In this document: piece by piece, positions 11,580 through 22,550 of the stretch
Layout of the letters: each line of letters starts with the position of its first letter
Position numbering within the stretch: the first letter of the stretch is position 1
Assembly: GCA_031841125.1 (NCBI GenBank)
Contig: CM063106.1
Coordinates: forward strand, 38,126,001 to 38,190,000
Source of the DNA: Acanthococcus lagerstroemiae
Taxonomy: Eukaryota; Arthropoda; Insecta; Hemiptera; Eriococcidae
Reading direction: 5' to 3'
Length of the DNA: 64,000 nt
Translations under genes and position numbers: made by a program
The notes under the pieces: model-generated
The model's database searches: none
Seen by the model: only the letters and a program-made list of their open reading frames with translations
Told to the model about the DNA's origin: nothing

Positions 11580-12799
11580 CTTCCACGATATTTTGACCCC
11601 GTACTAGTATAAAAAAATTTCGGAAGAACCTGAAATTGAAAAGTTAAGTAGGTATCCATGAGCAATAACTAATTCTAAATTCAATGATTGAAGAAAACCA
11701 AACTTCGCGATCTAAAGTTAACAAACTATTTTTATTGAATCTTGAGCATTCTCAGATTCTGTTGAAGACTTGGTATGATGGACTTGAGATGATGTATATC
11801 AACAATAGGAAACAGCGATTTGCCCATAGGAAATGATCCTGAATTCTGAGAACACGTGACTGTTCCTTAAGAGACTGAAATTATATTGTAGTGAGTATTA
11901 CCCGACATTAATAGATATTTCAGCCGTAAAATAATTAAAAACGTATGTTTTCCGAAAATTCCCCGCATTTTTGCAATTATCTCGAATTCCACGCATTTTT
12001 GCAATTATCTCGATAAATATGTTTTCTAAAGAAAAGTTGTATGGAACCTTTGTATAGAAAATTTAACAAAGAACATTTTATGTTACTTGCTTTTTGGTCC
12101 TAAAGTGAATATTTTTTTAGATAACTGAGATTTATTTAGCTAGTAAAGATCGATTATGAATGAAAAAATAACAAAAGCCACGTTCCTCTAAATGTTCACA
12201 CATTTTCGCGATTATCTCGGTAAATATGCGATCTAACGAAAAGTTGTATAAATTTTTTTTTATAGAAAATGTAACAAGGAACATTTTATGTTATGTGCAT
12301 TTTGGTTTTGAAGTTGATATGTTCCAAGATATTCGAGGTTTTTTGTAAAATCTCAGTATTACACATAACTTTAGAGGATCAAAGCGGCACGGGTTAATGA
12401 CACCAGATTGAGCTCAAATTTTTCATTGCGAGTTTCTTGGTCCATTGGAACAAATTTCAGTGCGTACTCAACCGATTGGCGAAAACTTATAAAATAAGGG
12501 ACACCCTATTGAACACGTTTGTACTGCATATTCCATTATTTATATATCAACCCTCTGTGTAGTAATCACCGGAGGTAGTTCTAAGGGCTAGGGAAATGCA
12601 GCCCCCAAAATGAAAGGTAACCGCAATTTTCAACCATCAGCAAGTAGTGCAGCATTGTCAAATATGAGTTTATTGAAAATTCGTAATGTCGAATTCAAAA
12701 CAATTTTCCAATTTCAGTATTCAGAATCAGCAACCAAGAAAACTCAGTGTTAAAAATTACACTTCAAAACTTTTTCAAATCTATACTCAATATTGATTA
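11580..12799. other. Unassigned AT-rich stretch with a partial direct repeat
   Basis: About 11960-12110 and 12195-12320 share the order ATTTTTGCAATTATCTCG / ATTTTCGCGATTATCTCG, an AAAAGTTGTAT phrase and AACATTTTATGTTA. This suggests two diverged tandem units of about 230-240 bp. No coding content recognised. Confidence 0.45.
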
Positions 12800-13190
12800 T
12801 TCGACCATGGAGAAACCAAGGAAGAGAAGGATCTAAGCTTCTGAGATGTGGTGCTATAGACGGATACTTAACATCAAATGGACGGATAAGGTAAGAAATG
12901 AAGAAGTACTTAACAGAGTTGTAGGTAAAATGGATATTTGGAATTGTCTGAAGAGAAGGAGAGATAAACTAATAAGGCATAATTTGAGGCACCCAGGAAT
13001 AATATAACAGCTGCTAGAAGGAAGAGTGGAAGGAAAGAATTAGGTACGTCGGCAAATATTCCACTATGTTCAACAGATAATCAAGGATGTCAAATGTAAG
13101 TGTTATTACGAAATGAAAGAACTTGCACAAGATAGGGGGAAATGGAGAGTTGCATCAAACCGGTTTTAAGACTGGTAACCTTATATCATA
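12800..13190 (+). pseudogene. LINE polyprotein C-terminal fragment
   Basis: With stops and shifts the translation gives EKPRKRRI, SEMWCYRRILNIKWTDKVRN, EEVLNRV, KLIRHNLRHPGII, EGRVEGKN, YVQQIIKDV and EMKELAQDR. This is the C-terminal region found after the RT domain of one large insect LINE group. The last 200 bases match the 25.95-26.18 kb copy closely. It lacks the RT catalytic box and is too broken to be expressed. Confidence 0.8.
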
Positions 13191-13279
13191 AACTTAAGTG
13201 TAAATGTTGAATTTGAAGCTCAAATCAATCAGGATCAAATGGAAAATCCATTTTCAGAGTAAAATGTCAAGGGAACTCA

Positions 13280-14650
13280 AATGAGTGCTAGATAAAGTTG
13301 ATAAAATTATTCCAAATGAACGATACAAAAAGATATTCATAAACTTGGCTCAGTTTTTTAAACTAAGTCGTTTTCAGCCATCAGAAAAGAGGAATCGATT
13401 TTGCCATACACGGCTCGAAAGACGCCTGTTTCAATACATGGTTCGATTTTTGAAACTAAATAGTGGTGGGATCAAAAATATAATTCCAAGTCGAATATCG
13501 GCAATTCCTCTCCAAAACAATACTGATTTCCTTAATTTTTTAAAACCAATTTAATTTTGGTTCAGTATGGGTTTGAAATTTGGATTTTTGGAGCCAAATT
13601 AGCGGTGGATCAAAAATCGGAGGCGCTGCTCGAAATGAGCGACCAACAAAAAAACCTATTTCGATAGTTTATTGGATTCCACTGGCCACTTTAATTGTGA
13701 CCCTGTTCTCGATCTAAAATTTGTAAGTGTTGGGCCCAGATTAGAGCCAGATTAAAATTCTGATGTGATATTTGAAACCAGCGACCCCCCCCCCCCCAAC
13801 AAAAACTACGCTAATTTATTCAAATTTGTAAGCCAATTCAATTTTGGTTATTTAATTTCAAAGTAATACATTTTTGGGTCAAAATTGGGGTCGGATCAAA
13901 ATTATAATGTGAGATTTGAAATCAGCCAACCGAAGAATTCAATTTTGATTGTTCAATGCAAGTAAATTTTGTCGCTATGAAAAGGGAAAAAATGTTGAAT
14001 TTGTGGTCCATATTGAAGCCACTTGAAACATCTGATGCGATATTAAAATTCAATCTCTGTCCAACAAAAAAAATTGGTGATTTCATTTTTTTTTTTTTTT
14101 TAACAACTTAATGTCAGCTCATTTTAAATCTAAAATGAAATTCATGGACCCGTAAATCGGAGCCGATTCGCAAAATTAATGCGATATTCAGAATCAGCGA
14201 CTATTTTAACACTTTTTTTTGGGACATTTTCAAGCAAGTTAATTTGACTCATTTTGGGTCTGAAATTTGTATATGTTTGGACCAAAATCAAGTGGGGATT
14301 AAGCACTTGATGCGATATTTAAAATGAGAGACTCAAGAGAGTACTATATTTTGATACTTTGTTGAAATTTTAAAGTCAATTTAATTTCACCAGTTTTGGG
14401 TCTATAATGTTTATTTTTAGGCCCCAAAGAGCCAAATCGAAAATTAGATGCGATGGTCTGAATCAGCGACCCAAGAAACTCCAATTTTGAATACTCGGTT
14501 CAAATTTTCAAGCCAATTTAATTTTTCCCATTTTAGGTCAAAAATTTGGATTTTTGGTCCCAAATCGGAGCCGGATCAAAAATCCGATGCGATATTTGAA
14601 ATAAGCGATCAAATGAACCCATATTTCGATATTTTGTTCCGCACTCTTCC
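13280..14650 (+). repeat. Diverged tandem satellite array, ~138-bp period
   Basis: The motif GGATCAAAAATCYGATGCG, then ATATTTGAAATCAGCGAC, recurs at about 13470, 13611, 13754, 13892, 14023, 14163, 14295, 14428 and 14571. The spacing is 131-143 bp over nine units. Between motifs a second conserved block (CAAGCCAATTTAATTTTG, TTTTGGGTCTGAAATTTG) also repeats. Copies are strongly diverged and the array is old. The 126-codon frame at 14448-14828 lies mostly in it and is not credible as a gene. Confidence 0.85.
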
Positions 14651-14828
14651 ATTTAAGATTTCTAAGTTAGTGGTACATTCGAGCCCATATTTTGGGCGGA
14701 GAGAAAATTTTTTTTACATAAAAAAATACTTCTTGTCACTTGAAGATCCATTTGTATCCTATGAAGATGTGCCTTTGTGTTCATATCAAGGATATTGGTT
14801 TAATGTAGAGCAAGTTTCAGTATTTTAG

Positions 14829-16184
14829 GAACACCCTTTCTAAAGGACGCGCAATTACACGAAATGAAAAATCGAATTACATTCGCGGAATTAATAAAAC
14901 AAGTTTATTCCTACGGAAAAGCCGACAATTACCATTTTTATTGTTTGGTTAGGTTCGCCACTATAATTCTATTTCAGTTTACGTTCTCCGAATCAAATAA
15001 ATTAACTTGATACTTTTCGCACGAAAGTAATAAAAATTGTCATTCTGGATACTAGAGTGCACCGCCAATTGGTACTCTCCATGAGTTTTTGTGTTTTCGT
15101 TCCTAATGAAATTGTCGTCATTTTTACGCCTTTATATAAATGAAAAAATAAAATAAAGCAGGAAAACTAAACTCGCACAGAAATGGTACAAGATTTCGAA
15201 CTTGTTGCAGTTGAAAATATGCTTAAGAAGCCTTACCTCGGTTTTTTTCAGAAACAAACGCGATAATATTGAAAGTCATATTTTCCGAAATAATTGAAGT
15301 TTTTACAAGTTCTTATTTAAAACAGCTACTTTTTCTCGAATTGTCTAGCTTTTATTTATGAGCTTCGAATTCGTATGCGGAAGAAGAAACTGTATCGTCG
15401 AGTACGAAACGAGAAATGTATAATCTATGTAGTAGGTATCATGGGAATTTCAAAACAGAAAATATTTTTCGACCGAGAGAAAAGGAAGGAAAACTGCTTT
15501 TTCTCCTGTTTAGTGTTTCTTCGCGATGAAAAGGTGAATTCGATTGAAAAAAAAAATGAAAAGTTACGGTTGTAGAATACATTTTATGATACCAAATGCT
15601 AGAAAACATATCGAGAGATATTCGGCGGATAGAATACATAGGAGACAGAGGATATTCTAAAATGAAGCGGCCATACATTTCATACAGCAGTTCGTATTTC
15701 GAATGTAATCCGGGTGATGAAAAATCGTACGGGAGGGTAACATTTCATCGGCTCATTTGCTTTTTAAGTGACTGCGATTTGATGCGAGAAAATAGCGTTC
15801 CGCTTAGAACTACACACGGATTTGTTTTGCGAATATTGGATCCGAAGACTTTCATCTGGGCGTCAGATTTTCTCATCGCATTTCACGCAACATAAAAAAA
15901 GAGAATCTCTTTTATTACCTACTGAGCGAGAGTCCTCAAATTCGATTATTAACATAAATACGACGTTTCGTTCTTCAAGAACGATGATACAGAATAAAGT
16001 CGCTTAATGAACATTTGGTGTTACATTAAACTTTCAATAATAATTTAAGGTTTCAGGCAATTTTTACAATCCAATCAAAGTCACGAGGGTGCCAGCAATT
16101 TTCTCATTTTCAGGATGAAATACTGTTCTACTTAATCGAAAGGTAAACCGCTGAACATTTCAGATTGTCCGAGTAATATTTATA
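14829..16184. other. Unassigned stretch
   Basis: Mixed composition. Overlapping short frames at 15375-15895 on both strands lack recognisable domains. No terminal repeats were found. Confidence 0.4.
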
Positions 16185-16400
16185 GGTGGCGTATTTCTCC
16201 CCCTCACTTGGTGGAGTGTATAACGATGCACGCATGCCAAAGTGGCTCCGCAGACATGGCACCCTTGACTCCGAAAACTGCCCTTTCGAGTATCGTATCA
16301 GTGATCAAAGGGACGCATTGAGGCCCCGAGCCCCCCTTTCGCCTCTCCGTTTCGAATTCGCGCTGTCCTGTCAGAGCCACTATGAGACACCCTACTGACC
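16185..16400 (-). repeat. Dispersed repeat copy, longest example
   Basis: Read on the minus strand it contains CGATACTCGAAAGGGCAGTT, a GGTGCCATGTCTG segment and CCACTTTGGCATGCGTGCAT. This is the same order as at 32685-32766. The copy may extend further than the shared core. Confidence 0.7.
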
Positions 16401-17790
16401 GAGGAAACGCTCACCCAACATTAACCTGGAATTCGAGTGCTCTACAGACGGACGCGCTACTTTCCTTCACCCTCACCCCATCATTTTGGTAGTGGTGAGC
16501 CCTGCCAACGGGTCCGCAGCAGCTGCAGCAACTCTAGGATGGTACAGGATCGTTGTATCTGGCGTGGGCCGAGCTTGTCCGTCGGCCTTCTTCCTCGACC
16601 CCACTCTCCCTGCATCATCTTCTTCATGATAGTCGAAAGAAAGCACTTCTCCAAACCTGACTATTCCTGTTAATTCCTGTCCATTCCTGATAATACATTT
16701 CTGCCCGCTTCTTTCGATTATCATCGACTTTTCCTAAATAATTCTTGACTTCTTTGACCTACCGAGAGAGGGGGAAAACTCACCGATGACCATCGTGGAA
16801 AACGCGGCAGAGAGGACTCGGTTTTTGGACACGGTGTAAGCAACATCGCAACGAAATTTCAAACTGTAAATTTCAGTCTTTTAACCAATGTGAGTCAAAT
16901 TTTTAAGATTTTTCTGAACTTCTCAAAAGTGCGTAATCCTTTTTCGATATCGAATTTACCTAGTTCCGCGTATTAGCGTACTCGTAATTCGCGATTGTGA
17001 CTGTTCGTAACATCCCGGAACACGTGTGCAAACGTCGAGATTCAATCAACGTTACAATCAAAGGAGGGCCTGAAATTCTGAAATAGGGACGGAGGTGCGC
17101 CAGTCGAATAGTTAGATACTATTCTGTCAACCGGAGATTCGCCCACGACCAACCCGGAAGATCCGAATTGTCCAGTTATCATCGGAGGATTATCCTACGT
17201 TCACCTAGATCTTAAATCAACCGTAGTTTTGTCGAAAAACACTTAACACATTTTTATTTGTTGCTGGTTCTGTAATTATACGTTATCTCGTACTTGGACT
17301 TTCTCCTGCGTACCATCGTGTCAGAGTGAGAGTTGGTACTTGAGGCCTTTCGATAACTACCTACTCAGCCAACCCTGAATTACCTCGTATATCCAACACG
17401 CAAGATCCCATAAGCCTCCAGTGCTCAAATCCATTCGCCTTGCAGACCTCTTTGCTAGTCGTGGCCTCTACAGTGGTAAGATCGCATCCCGACAACCTCC
17501 CAATCCCGAAGGAGCCTTGCAATCGGTTACCACAGCTGACACCCGGTTCTATCTGCTTCTACTCTCCAACATTTTCGGAATCAAGAAGTCCAGCGCGAGA
17601 TGGTTGATCACACCGTCACTATCGCTCGTATTGTCGCCGGAATCGGTCTATCTATCACTGTTGTCGTCGTGCGCGTCTCATGCTCCCAGGCCTCACGCTT
17701 ATACAGGATGTGTCAGGAGTTCTCTTCCCCCCCCCCTTGTTCCATATACAAAAATATTTTAGGTTCTGGCATTTTTACTGACATTTGATT
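16401..17790. other. GC-richer block without a recognised gene
   Basis: This block is visibly richer in G and C than its surroundings, with non-repetitive texture. The largest frames are 113 codons on plus (17421-17762) and 83 codons on minus (16473-16724). Neither shows a domain I recognise. An overlapping plus frame at 17600-17788 has a hydrophobic run (IARIVAGIGLSITVVVVRV) that could be a membrane segment. It could hold exons of an unidentified gene or another old repeat. Confidence 0.4.
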
Positions 17791-18059
17791 TTTACACCTC
17801 AAAGATATTAGAAACTTATGACACAACATTTTGATAGATTAGGTAATAACAATTGAATGACAAATGTTTTTCCAAAAACTCAGGACGTCCATATAAGTTG
17901 AGGCCGTTGGGGGCTCCACCACTCAATGTCGAAAAGAGTGGGCTCATTGCATTTTGGAGAAGCATTTCTCAGATACATGTAGTATAGATTGAGTATCAAA
18001 TCAATCAAAATACCTTTACTGGGATTTCTCTACAATAATTAATTTTATAGTCCTATACA

Positions 18060-18850
18060 TTTAGATTGGATGTGCTCAAAGCGGGACCCCGTTACTCATA
18101 GGCCCGTATCGGGCAAAGGTTTCCCGTAAGCGATCCCATTCTGTTCTGTGCCGGGCTATTGTTTGGATGTTTTTGTTTTTCATTAATTTTTCATATCGTC
18201 TTTCCATCTAATCCTTTACCTTCCCCTCCTTCTTTTTTCACCCCAATGTTGCCAAAAGGTTGTTTTGTAGGTCCATCGGTCGTCTTCGAGATGGGAAATA
18301 TGCCCTGCCCATTTCCATTTGATATTCCTGATGTTCCTCCATATCGATGTTTCCCCTTATTATTTTTAATGGTATCTGTTTTTGTGTGGTCTTTTCTTTT
18401 GATATTTGGAACTGAGCGCTCTAGTGCGTTTTGCGTTGTTTTAATTTTATTCATTGTTTTGATACTTAGGGGCTAGGTTTGACTTCCGTAAGTTAAGACA
18501 TTTGTATTAAATACTTGACTTTTCTGCGTTAGGCTGTAGTTTCCTTTGAAGATATCCTTCAACGAACAATATTTTGCCTATGTTTTGGTGATTTGCGTAA
18601 TTACTTCATTTCTGAATTGATCCCTAAATGCTATTCTCTGACCTAAGTAGGTTGCTTCTTGTACTATTTCGATCAATTTTCCATCTAACAGTATTCCTTT
18701 TTGCCCTACTGTTTCTGAAAGAATCTTTGTTTTGTTCATGTTTATTTCTAGGCCTGTTGTTTTGCTTCCTCTACTTAGGTCTATCAGCATTTCTTCGAGT
18801 TCCTCTAGTGAGCTTGTATACTCTGTATAGGTTTTCGGAGTCGCTGAATT
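18060..18850 (-). pseudogene. Decayed RTE-like retrotransposon, C-terminal part
   Basis: Reading the minus strand from 18830 gives GLEINMNKTKILSE, EIVQEATYLGQRIAF, TTQNALERSVPNIKRKDHTK and then, after shifts, RTEWDRLRETFARYGP. This order matches the C-terminal domain of the element at 884-1587. The RT catalytic region is missing, and stops and frameshifts are frequent. The copy is 5'-truncated, as is usual for LINE insertions. Confidence 0.8.
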
Positions 18851-19070
18851 AGATTAAGAATAATTTTCAGATCGGATCCAGTGGAGTTCTGCCAAAAGGG
18901 AATCGTGGTCCCATATTACAGAGCTCCCTAAAAACAACTACAGAAAATGCAGGACACAAATAATGGTCTATTTAGGGACGGGCTATACAGTGTACACGGA
19001 ATAACAAAGAAATAGAAAAATGAACTACTATGTCCCTCATTATATCCCCAAAATTTACTCACAGAATGAT
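18851..19070. other. Unassigned stretch between repeats
   Basis: Nothing recognised. Confidence 0.4.
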
Positions 19071-19310
19071 CATTATTTAGCTGAAACTCTCTTTGGTGAG
19101 TTGCTAATGAGTCAGCTTCAAAAATTTTCTTCAAAATAGAAATCAGTGACCTTGAAATTCTACAAATAGGGTGCAATATAGTAACCTTTATTTAGCCATA
19201 AATTACTTTTCTGGGAACAAAACGCTTTTTGAAGGAACATTAATTAGTTGGATCCAAAAATTATCTTCAAAATCGAATTCAACGACTTCGAAAACCTATC
19301 AACCAATTAC
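19071..19310 (+). repeat. Two diverged tandem units, ~141 bp apart
   Basis: AATTTTCTTCAAAATAGAAA, then TCAGTGACCTTGAAA (about 19120), recurs as AATTATCTTCAAAATCGAAT, then TCAACGACTTCGAAA, about 141 bp later. The spacing and the TCAGCGAC-like core recall the 13.3 kb satellite, but kinship is unproven. Confidence 0.5.
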
Positions 19311-19880
19311 CATGTCGGATTTTATCTTCATTACCTCACTAATATTTTGGAATCTCCCAGTTAAGTTTTTACTAACCTGTACAGTAGACTCCCAATTATC
19401 CCACCTAACTGATGTTGAAAGTGAATTGGATAAGGAAAAAGTCGGATAATATGAAATGTCGCAAAGTCTGTAGAAGTAGGGTAATTCTCCCAATAACTCA
19501 TAATGTCATAATTTTAGGATTTTTTTTTTCAGTATTTCCAAATTCATTTTTTAAGGAAATTTTTTTCATGGAATTATACATATTATGTACCTTAAGGCAT
19601 GTGTAAGTTCCAACACTCTACCCTCCCCCCTCACAGTTGGGGCAGGGGGACACGACTTGCAACCGACGAAGACATTTTTATAGATGGTAAAGGAATTTTT
19701 GTGGACAACAAAGGGATGTATATCCACTGAATCTGTACCGTCGCAACAATGGATATCTGATAACAAATAAAACTTCTTCGGTAAGCACGTGCCCAAGTTA
19801 TTAATTTTCTTTTCTCTGTATTCAAATGACTAAATAAAGAGAGTAATAATAACAAAATTTTCATAGGACTTAGACTGAGT
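19311..19880. other. Unassigned stretch
   Basis: Short frames only; nothing recognised. Confidence 0.4.
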
Positions 19881-20800
19881 ATTTCGTGTTGAAAATTCGG
19901 CACAGTTTTCATGGTTACCTAAATTAAAAATAATAAAAAAATCTTCTCTAAAAACCTAATTGATAGGGCTAAGATTTACATAATGCCGCATATTTTTTCC
20001 TGATGCACCAGATACCGGATATCGAAATTTTTTTCAAGTTTCATGCAATTCTAAAACGAATGGTGAAAGTTTATAGCGCATATTTTCGCATATTTTAGGT
20101 ATAAAAGCATAAAAACGCCTATTTAGCCAAAAAAGTCAAAATTTTGCTTAATTTGGGCTTTTTTTGGTCGTTAGTGCTTTTTTTGAAAAAAAAAATGCAA
20201 AAATTAGCCAACAAATAGGGGAAAAAACAAAAAATACGAAATTTTTGATATTTTCAGTTTTTTTTTTTTTTTTTTAGTTTTTTTTTTTTAAGTTTAAACA
20301 AGAGGAGCTAGCTGCTGGAAGAAGGTGGGCTCTTAACTGGAAAATTAGGTAAAATCTTGAAAGAGTATTGTTTTATTTACTCATTTAAAAATAATAAATA
20401 AATACTTTGACGTTTTTCTGCTTTACATTTCTTCTAATTTCGCTGTACGTACGATTCGATAGGGTTTTTGAAAGCGCGTTGAGAATACCCGCATTTTGAT
20501 ACCCAGGATGGCATATTTTTATTGCATTTATTTCTACTTTTTTCAGTTTTATAGTGCATATTTATGCTTTCTTTCAGATTTTAACCGCTTATTATAAGCG
20601 TTTCTTTTTTTTTCTTCTTTTTTTTTTCCTAATTTTAGCGCATAAAAATCCTAGCTCTACTAATTGATTAATTTTTGAGTTTGAATTTTAGCACCATTCT
20701 CGTGGTTAAATTTAAAATAACAACAAATGTTTCTGAAGAACCTAATTGAGTCGCTTTGAATTCAAAATTTGGCAACATTGTGAGAAACTGCATGTCTAAT
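19881..20800 (+). repeat. Diverged repeat units on both sides of the hAT-like element
   Basis: GAAAATTCGGCACAGTTTTC, then ATGGTTACCTAAATT (about 19890-19926), resembles GAATTTTAGCACCATTCTCG, then TGGTTAAATTTAAA (about 20683-20715). A third weaker unit lies near 20755-20790. If the element at 19964-20659 and one target copy are removed, the units lie roughly 75-90 bp apart. Confidence 0.5.
19964..20659. mobile_element. hAT-like non-autonomous element with perfect 8-bp target duplication
   Basis: The ends TAGGGCTAAGATTTACATAA (left) and the reverse complement of GCGCATAAAAATCCTAGCTC (right) are inverted repeats. The element is bounded on both sides by CTAATTGA (19956-19963 and 20660-20667). 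The 8-bp duplication is the hAT hallmark. The 696-bp interior is T/A-rich, repeats GCATATTT and has no transposase frame. Confidence 0.88.
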
Positions 20801-21669
20801 AATAGTAATAATCATTTAAAAAAAGAAGAAGAAAGAGACGAAGAAGAATAAGAATGAAAAGTTTTTCTTAGAATCAAAAAATTATTTTAATGGCTCAAAG
20901 TTTTTACATGAATGTTAACATCATAGCTCGTTGGGATAAGACAGGAGCATTGACTTCTTGAATAATATCTTTAATTGGAACCAACCCTACATTGTCGCGG
21001 ACTTCTGAAAATTTATAAATATAACCAGAATTTTTTTTCGTTTTTTTTAGTCTTAAAAAAGTCAACTCTAAAAACCATATTATTATATGATCTACCATAA
21101 ATTTCTTCAATAATCTGAGAAACGAACTGAGATATCCAGGTTTCTTATTATCTAGCGGGAAACGAGCTACAGCCCAATCATTTAGAAGACCGCTACTAAG
21201 AAAACAAGAGGGGGAATAACGTTATCAGTTGATGAAATTTTCATACTTTCATTCGCGAAACTTTCTTTTCTTATTCAGTAAGACAACTAGTATTGTCAGA
21301 CAAAAAGATTCTCCGTCATTTTATCAGAAAAACGTTTCATCGTTTTTTATTACGTCATGAGTTTTCTCACCTTCAGAGTTCTATCATTTTGTTTTTTCGG
21401 GGTTTTGTGTTTCGACTTGACGAAATTATTTTGTCATTTTGTCTTCCTTTTTGTCATGTTGCCCAGTATAGCGTATTATCAATGGCAATGTCGCTTAGCG
21501 TAAGCTGTTTATCAAGTTATTGTGTCGCTTAACATAGTTAATCATTCAAACATTGAGAAAATCTCATAACCTAAACTACTTTGTCATTTCGTTTTGTCAA
21601 TAATTCAATTTTTTCGTTATGTCATTGACGAAACGGTCTGAAAGAGTACCAGTGCCTTTGGAAACTATC
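20801..21669. other. Unassigned AT-rich stretch
   Basis: About 21285-21620 is dotted with TTTTGTCA and TTTGTCATTTTG phrases in both orientations, which looks like an old repeat. No gene recognised. Confidence 0.4.
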
Positions 21670-22490
21670 CTGTTTGTACTAATTTTTTATTTATTTTATT
21701 TGTACAGCCGATTATGACATTATAATAATAACATAATAAATTATACTACTTTTAATGCGCCCATTTACGGACATGGGCCTCCCCCACCCTCTTCCAGCGG
21801 TTTTCGACTCGGGCATCTCTCCCCCATGCGTTGTTTTAATTCATCCTCCCACCTTGTTGCTTGTTTCCCTATCTTCCTTTTTGAGTCTCTGGACATCCAC
21901 TCCAAAATTTTCCTTTTCCATCTGTCTTTCCCCCCTCTGGCCACCCAGCCTGCATAATCAAATTTTAGATGTTTCATTGTGTATCTGCAGTCCTTAGTTC
22001 TTGATTTTGTTCTCACCCATTTATTACTCAGCCTGTCTCTTCATTTCACTCCAATCATTGCCCTCTCCATAGCTATTTGGGTTTTAGCAAGTTTCAGGTT
22101 CTGTCTTTCTGTTATTGCCTAAGTTTGGGACCCATATGGAAAGACGGGAATTGTACACGATTCGAAAATCTTTTTCTTAATTTCCTGTGGCATTTTGCTT
22201 CTGTATATATTTTTCAGAGCCCAAAAGTTCTTCCGAGCTTGTGCTCTTCTCTTTGATGGGTATCTCTTTTTCCATACTGTCTTCAAATGATGCAATTTTA
22301 CCTAGGTATGTTATACTTTCTGCTACTTTTATTAGCTCATTTCCAATCTTGATTCCTTTACATAGTTTAGCATTTGTTAGTAGCACCGTTTTGTTGGCAT
22401 TTATTTCTAAAAGGCTCAGCTAGCTCGTTTGCCGTCCTGAGAGATTAGCGCCATATCGTCAGCAAATCTTTGTACTAATAAGTCCGTACA
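21670..22490 (-). pseudogene. Decayed RTE-like retrotransposon, RT end to C-terminus
   Basis: On the minus strand the catalytic box RFADDMALIS lies at about 22440-22470. It is followed by SLLEINANKTVLL, KVAESITYLGKIASFEDS, VRTKSRTKDCRYTMKHLKFD, YAGWVARGGKDRWKRKILEW and KQATRWEDELK. The 3' UTR contains GGCTGTACAAATAAAATAAA (about 21692-21711 reversed), resembling the 3' UTR at 1620-1650. Internal stops and shifts show a dead copy. It is 5'-truncated next to an (ATA)n tract. Confidence 0.85.
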
Positions 22491-22514
22491 ATTAATTAAC
22501 AAAAAATAAATAAA

Positions 22515-22550
<36 letters not shown>
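22515..22550 (+). repeat. (AAT)n microsatellite
   Basis: About twelve AAT triplets immediately beyond the 5' end of the minus-strand RTE copy. Confidence 0.9.

Noticed and set aside
14448..14828. 126-codon open frame on plus
   Set aside because: It runs through units of the 138-bp satellite and its translation repeats satellite phrases; no domain.
4646..14840. CAGGGTGTT/AACACCCT phrases (4646, 10752, 12500, 14826) as Tc1/mariner ends
   Set aside because: Only 8-9 bases are shared, partners are inconsistent, and such phrases are common in AT-rich insect DNA.
9821..17715. TATACAGGATGTGTCA at 9821 and 17700 as ends of one mariner-type element
   Set aside because: Both are in the same orientation, and no reversed partner was found at a sensible distance.
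17421..17762. 113-codon plus frame as a gene
   Set aside because: No recognisable domain, no support for splicing or promoter; kept only as a note on the GC-richer block.
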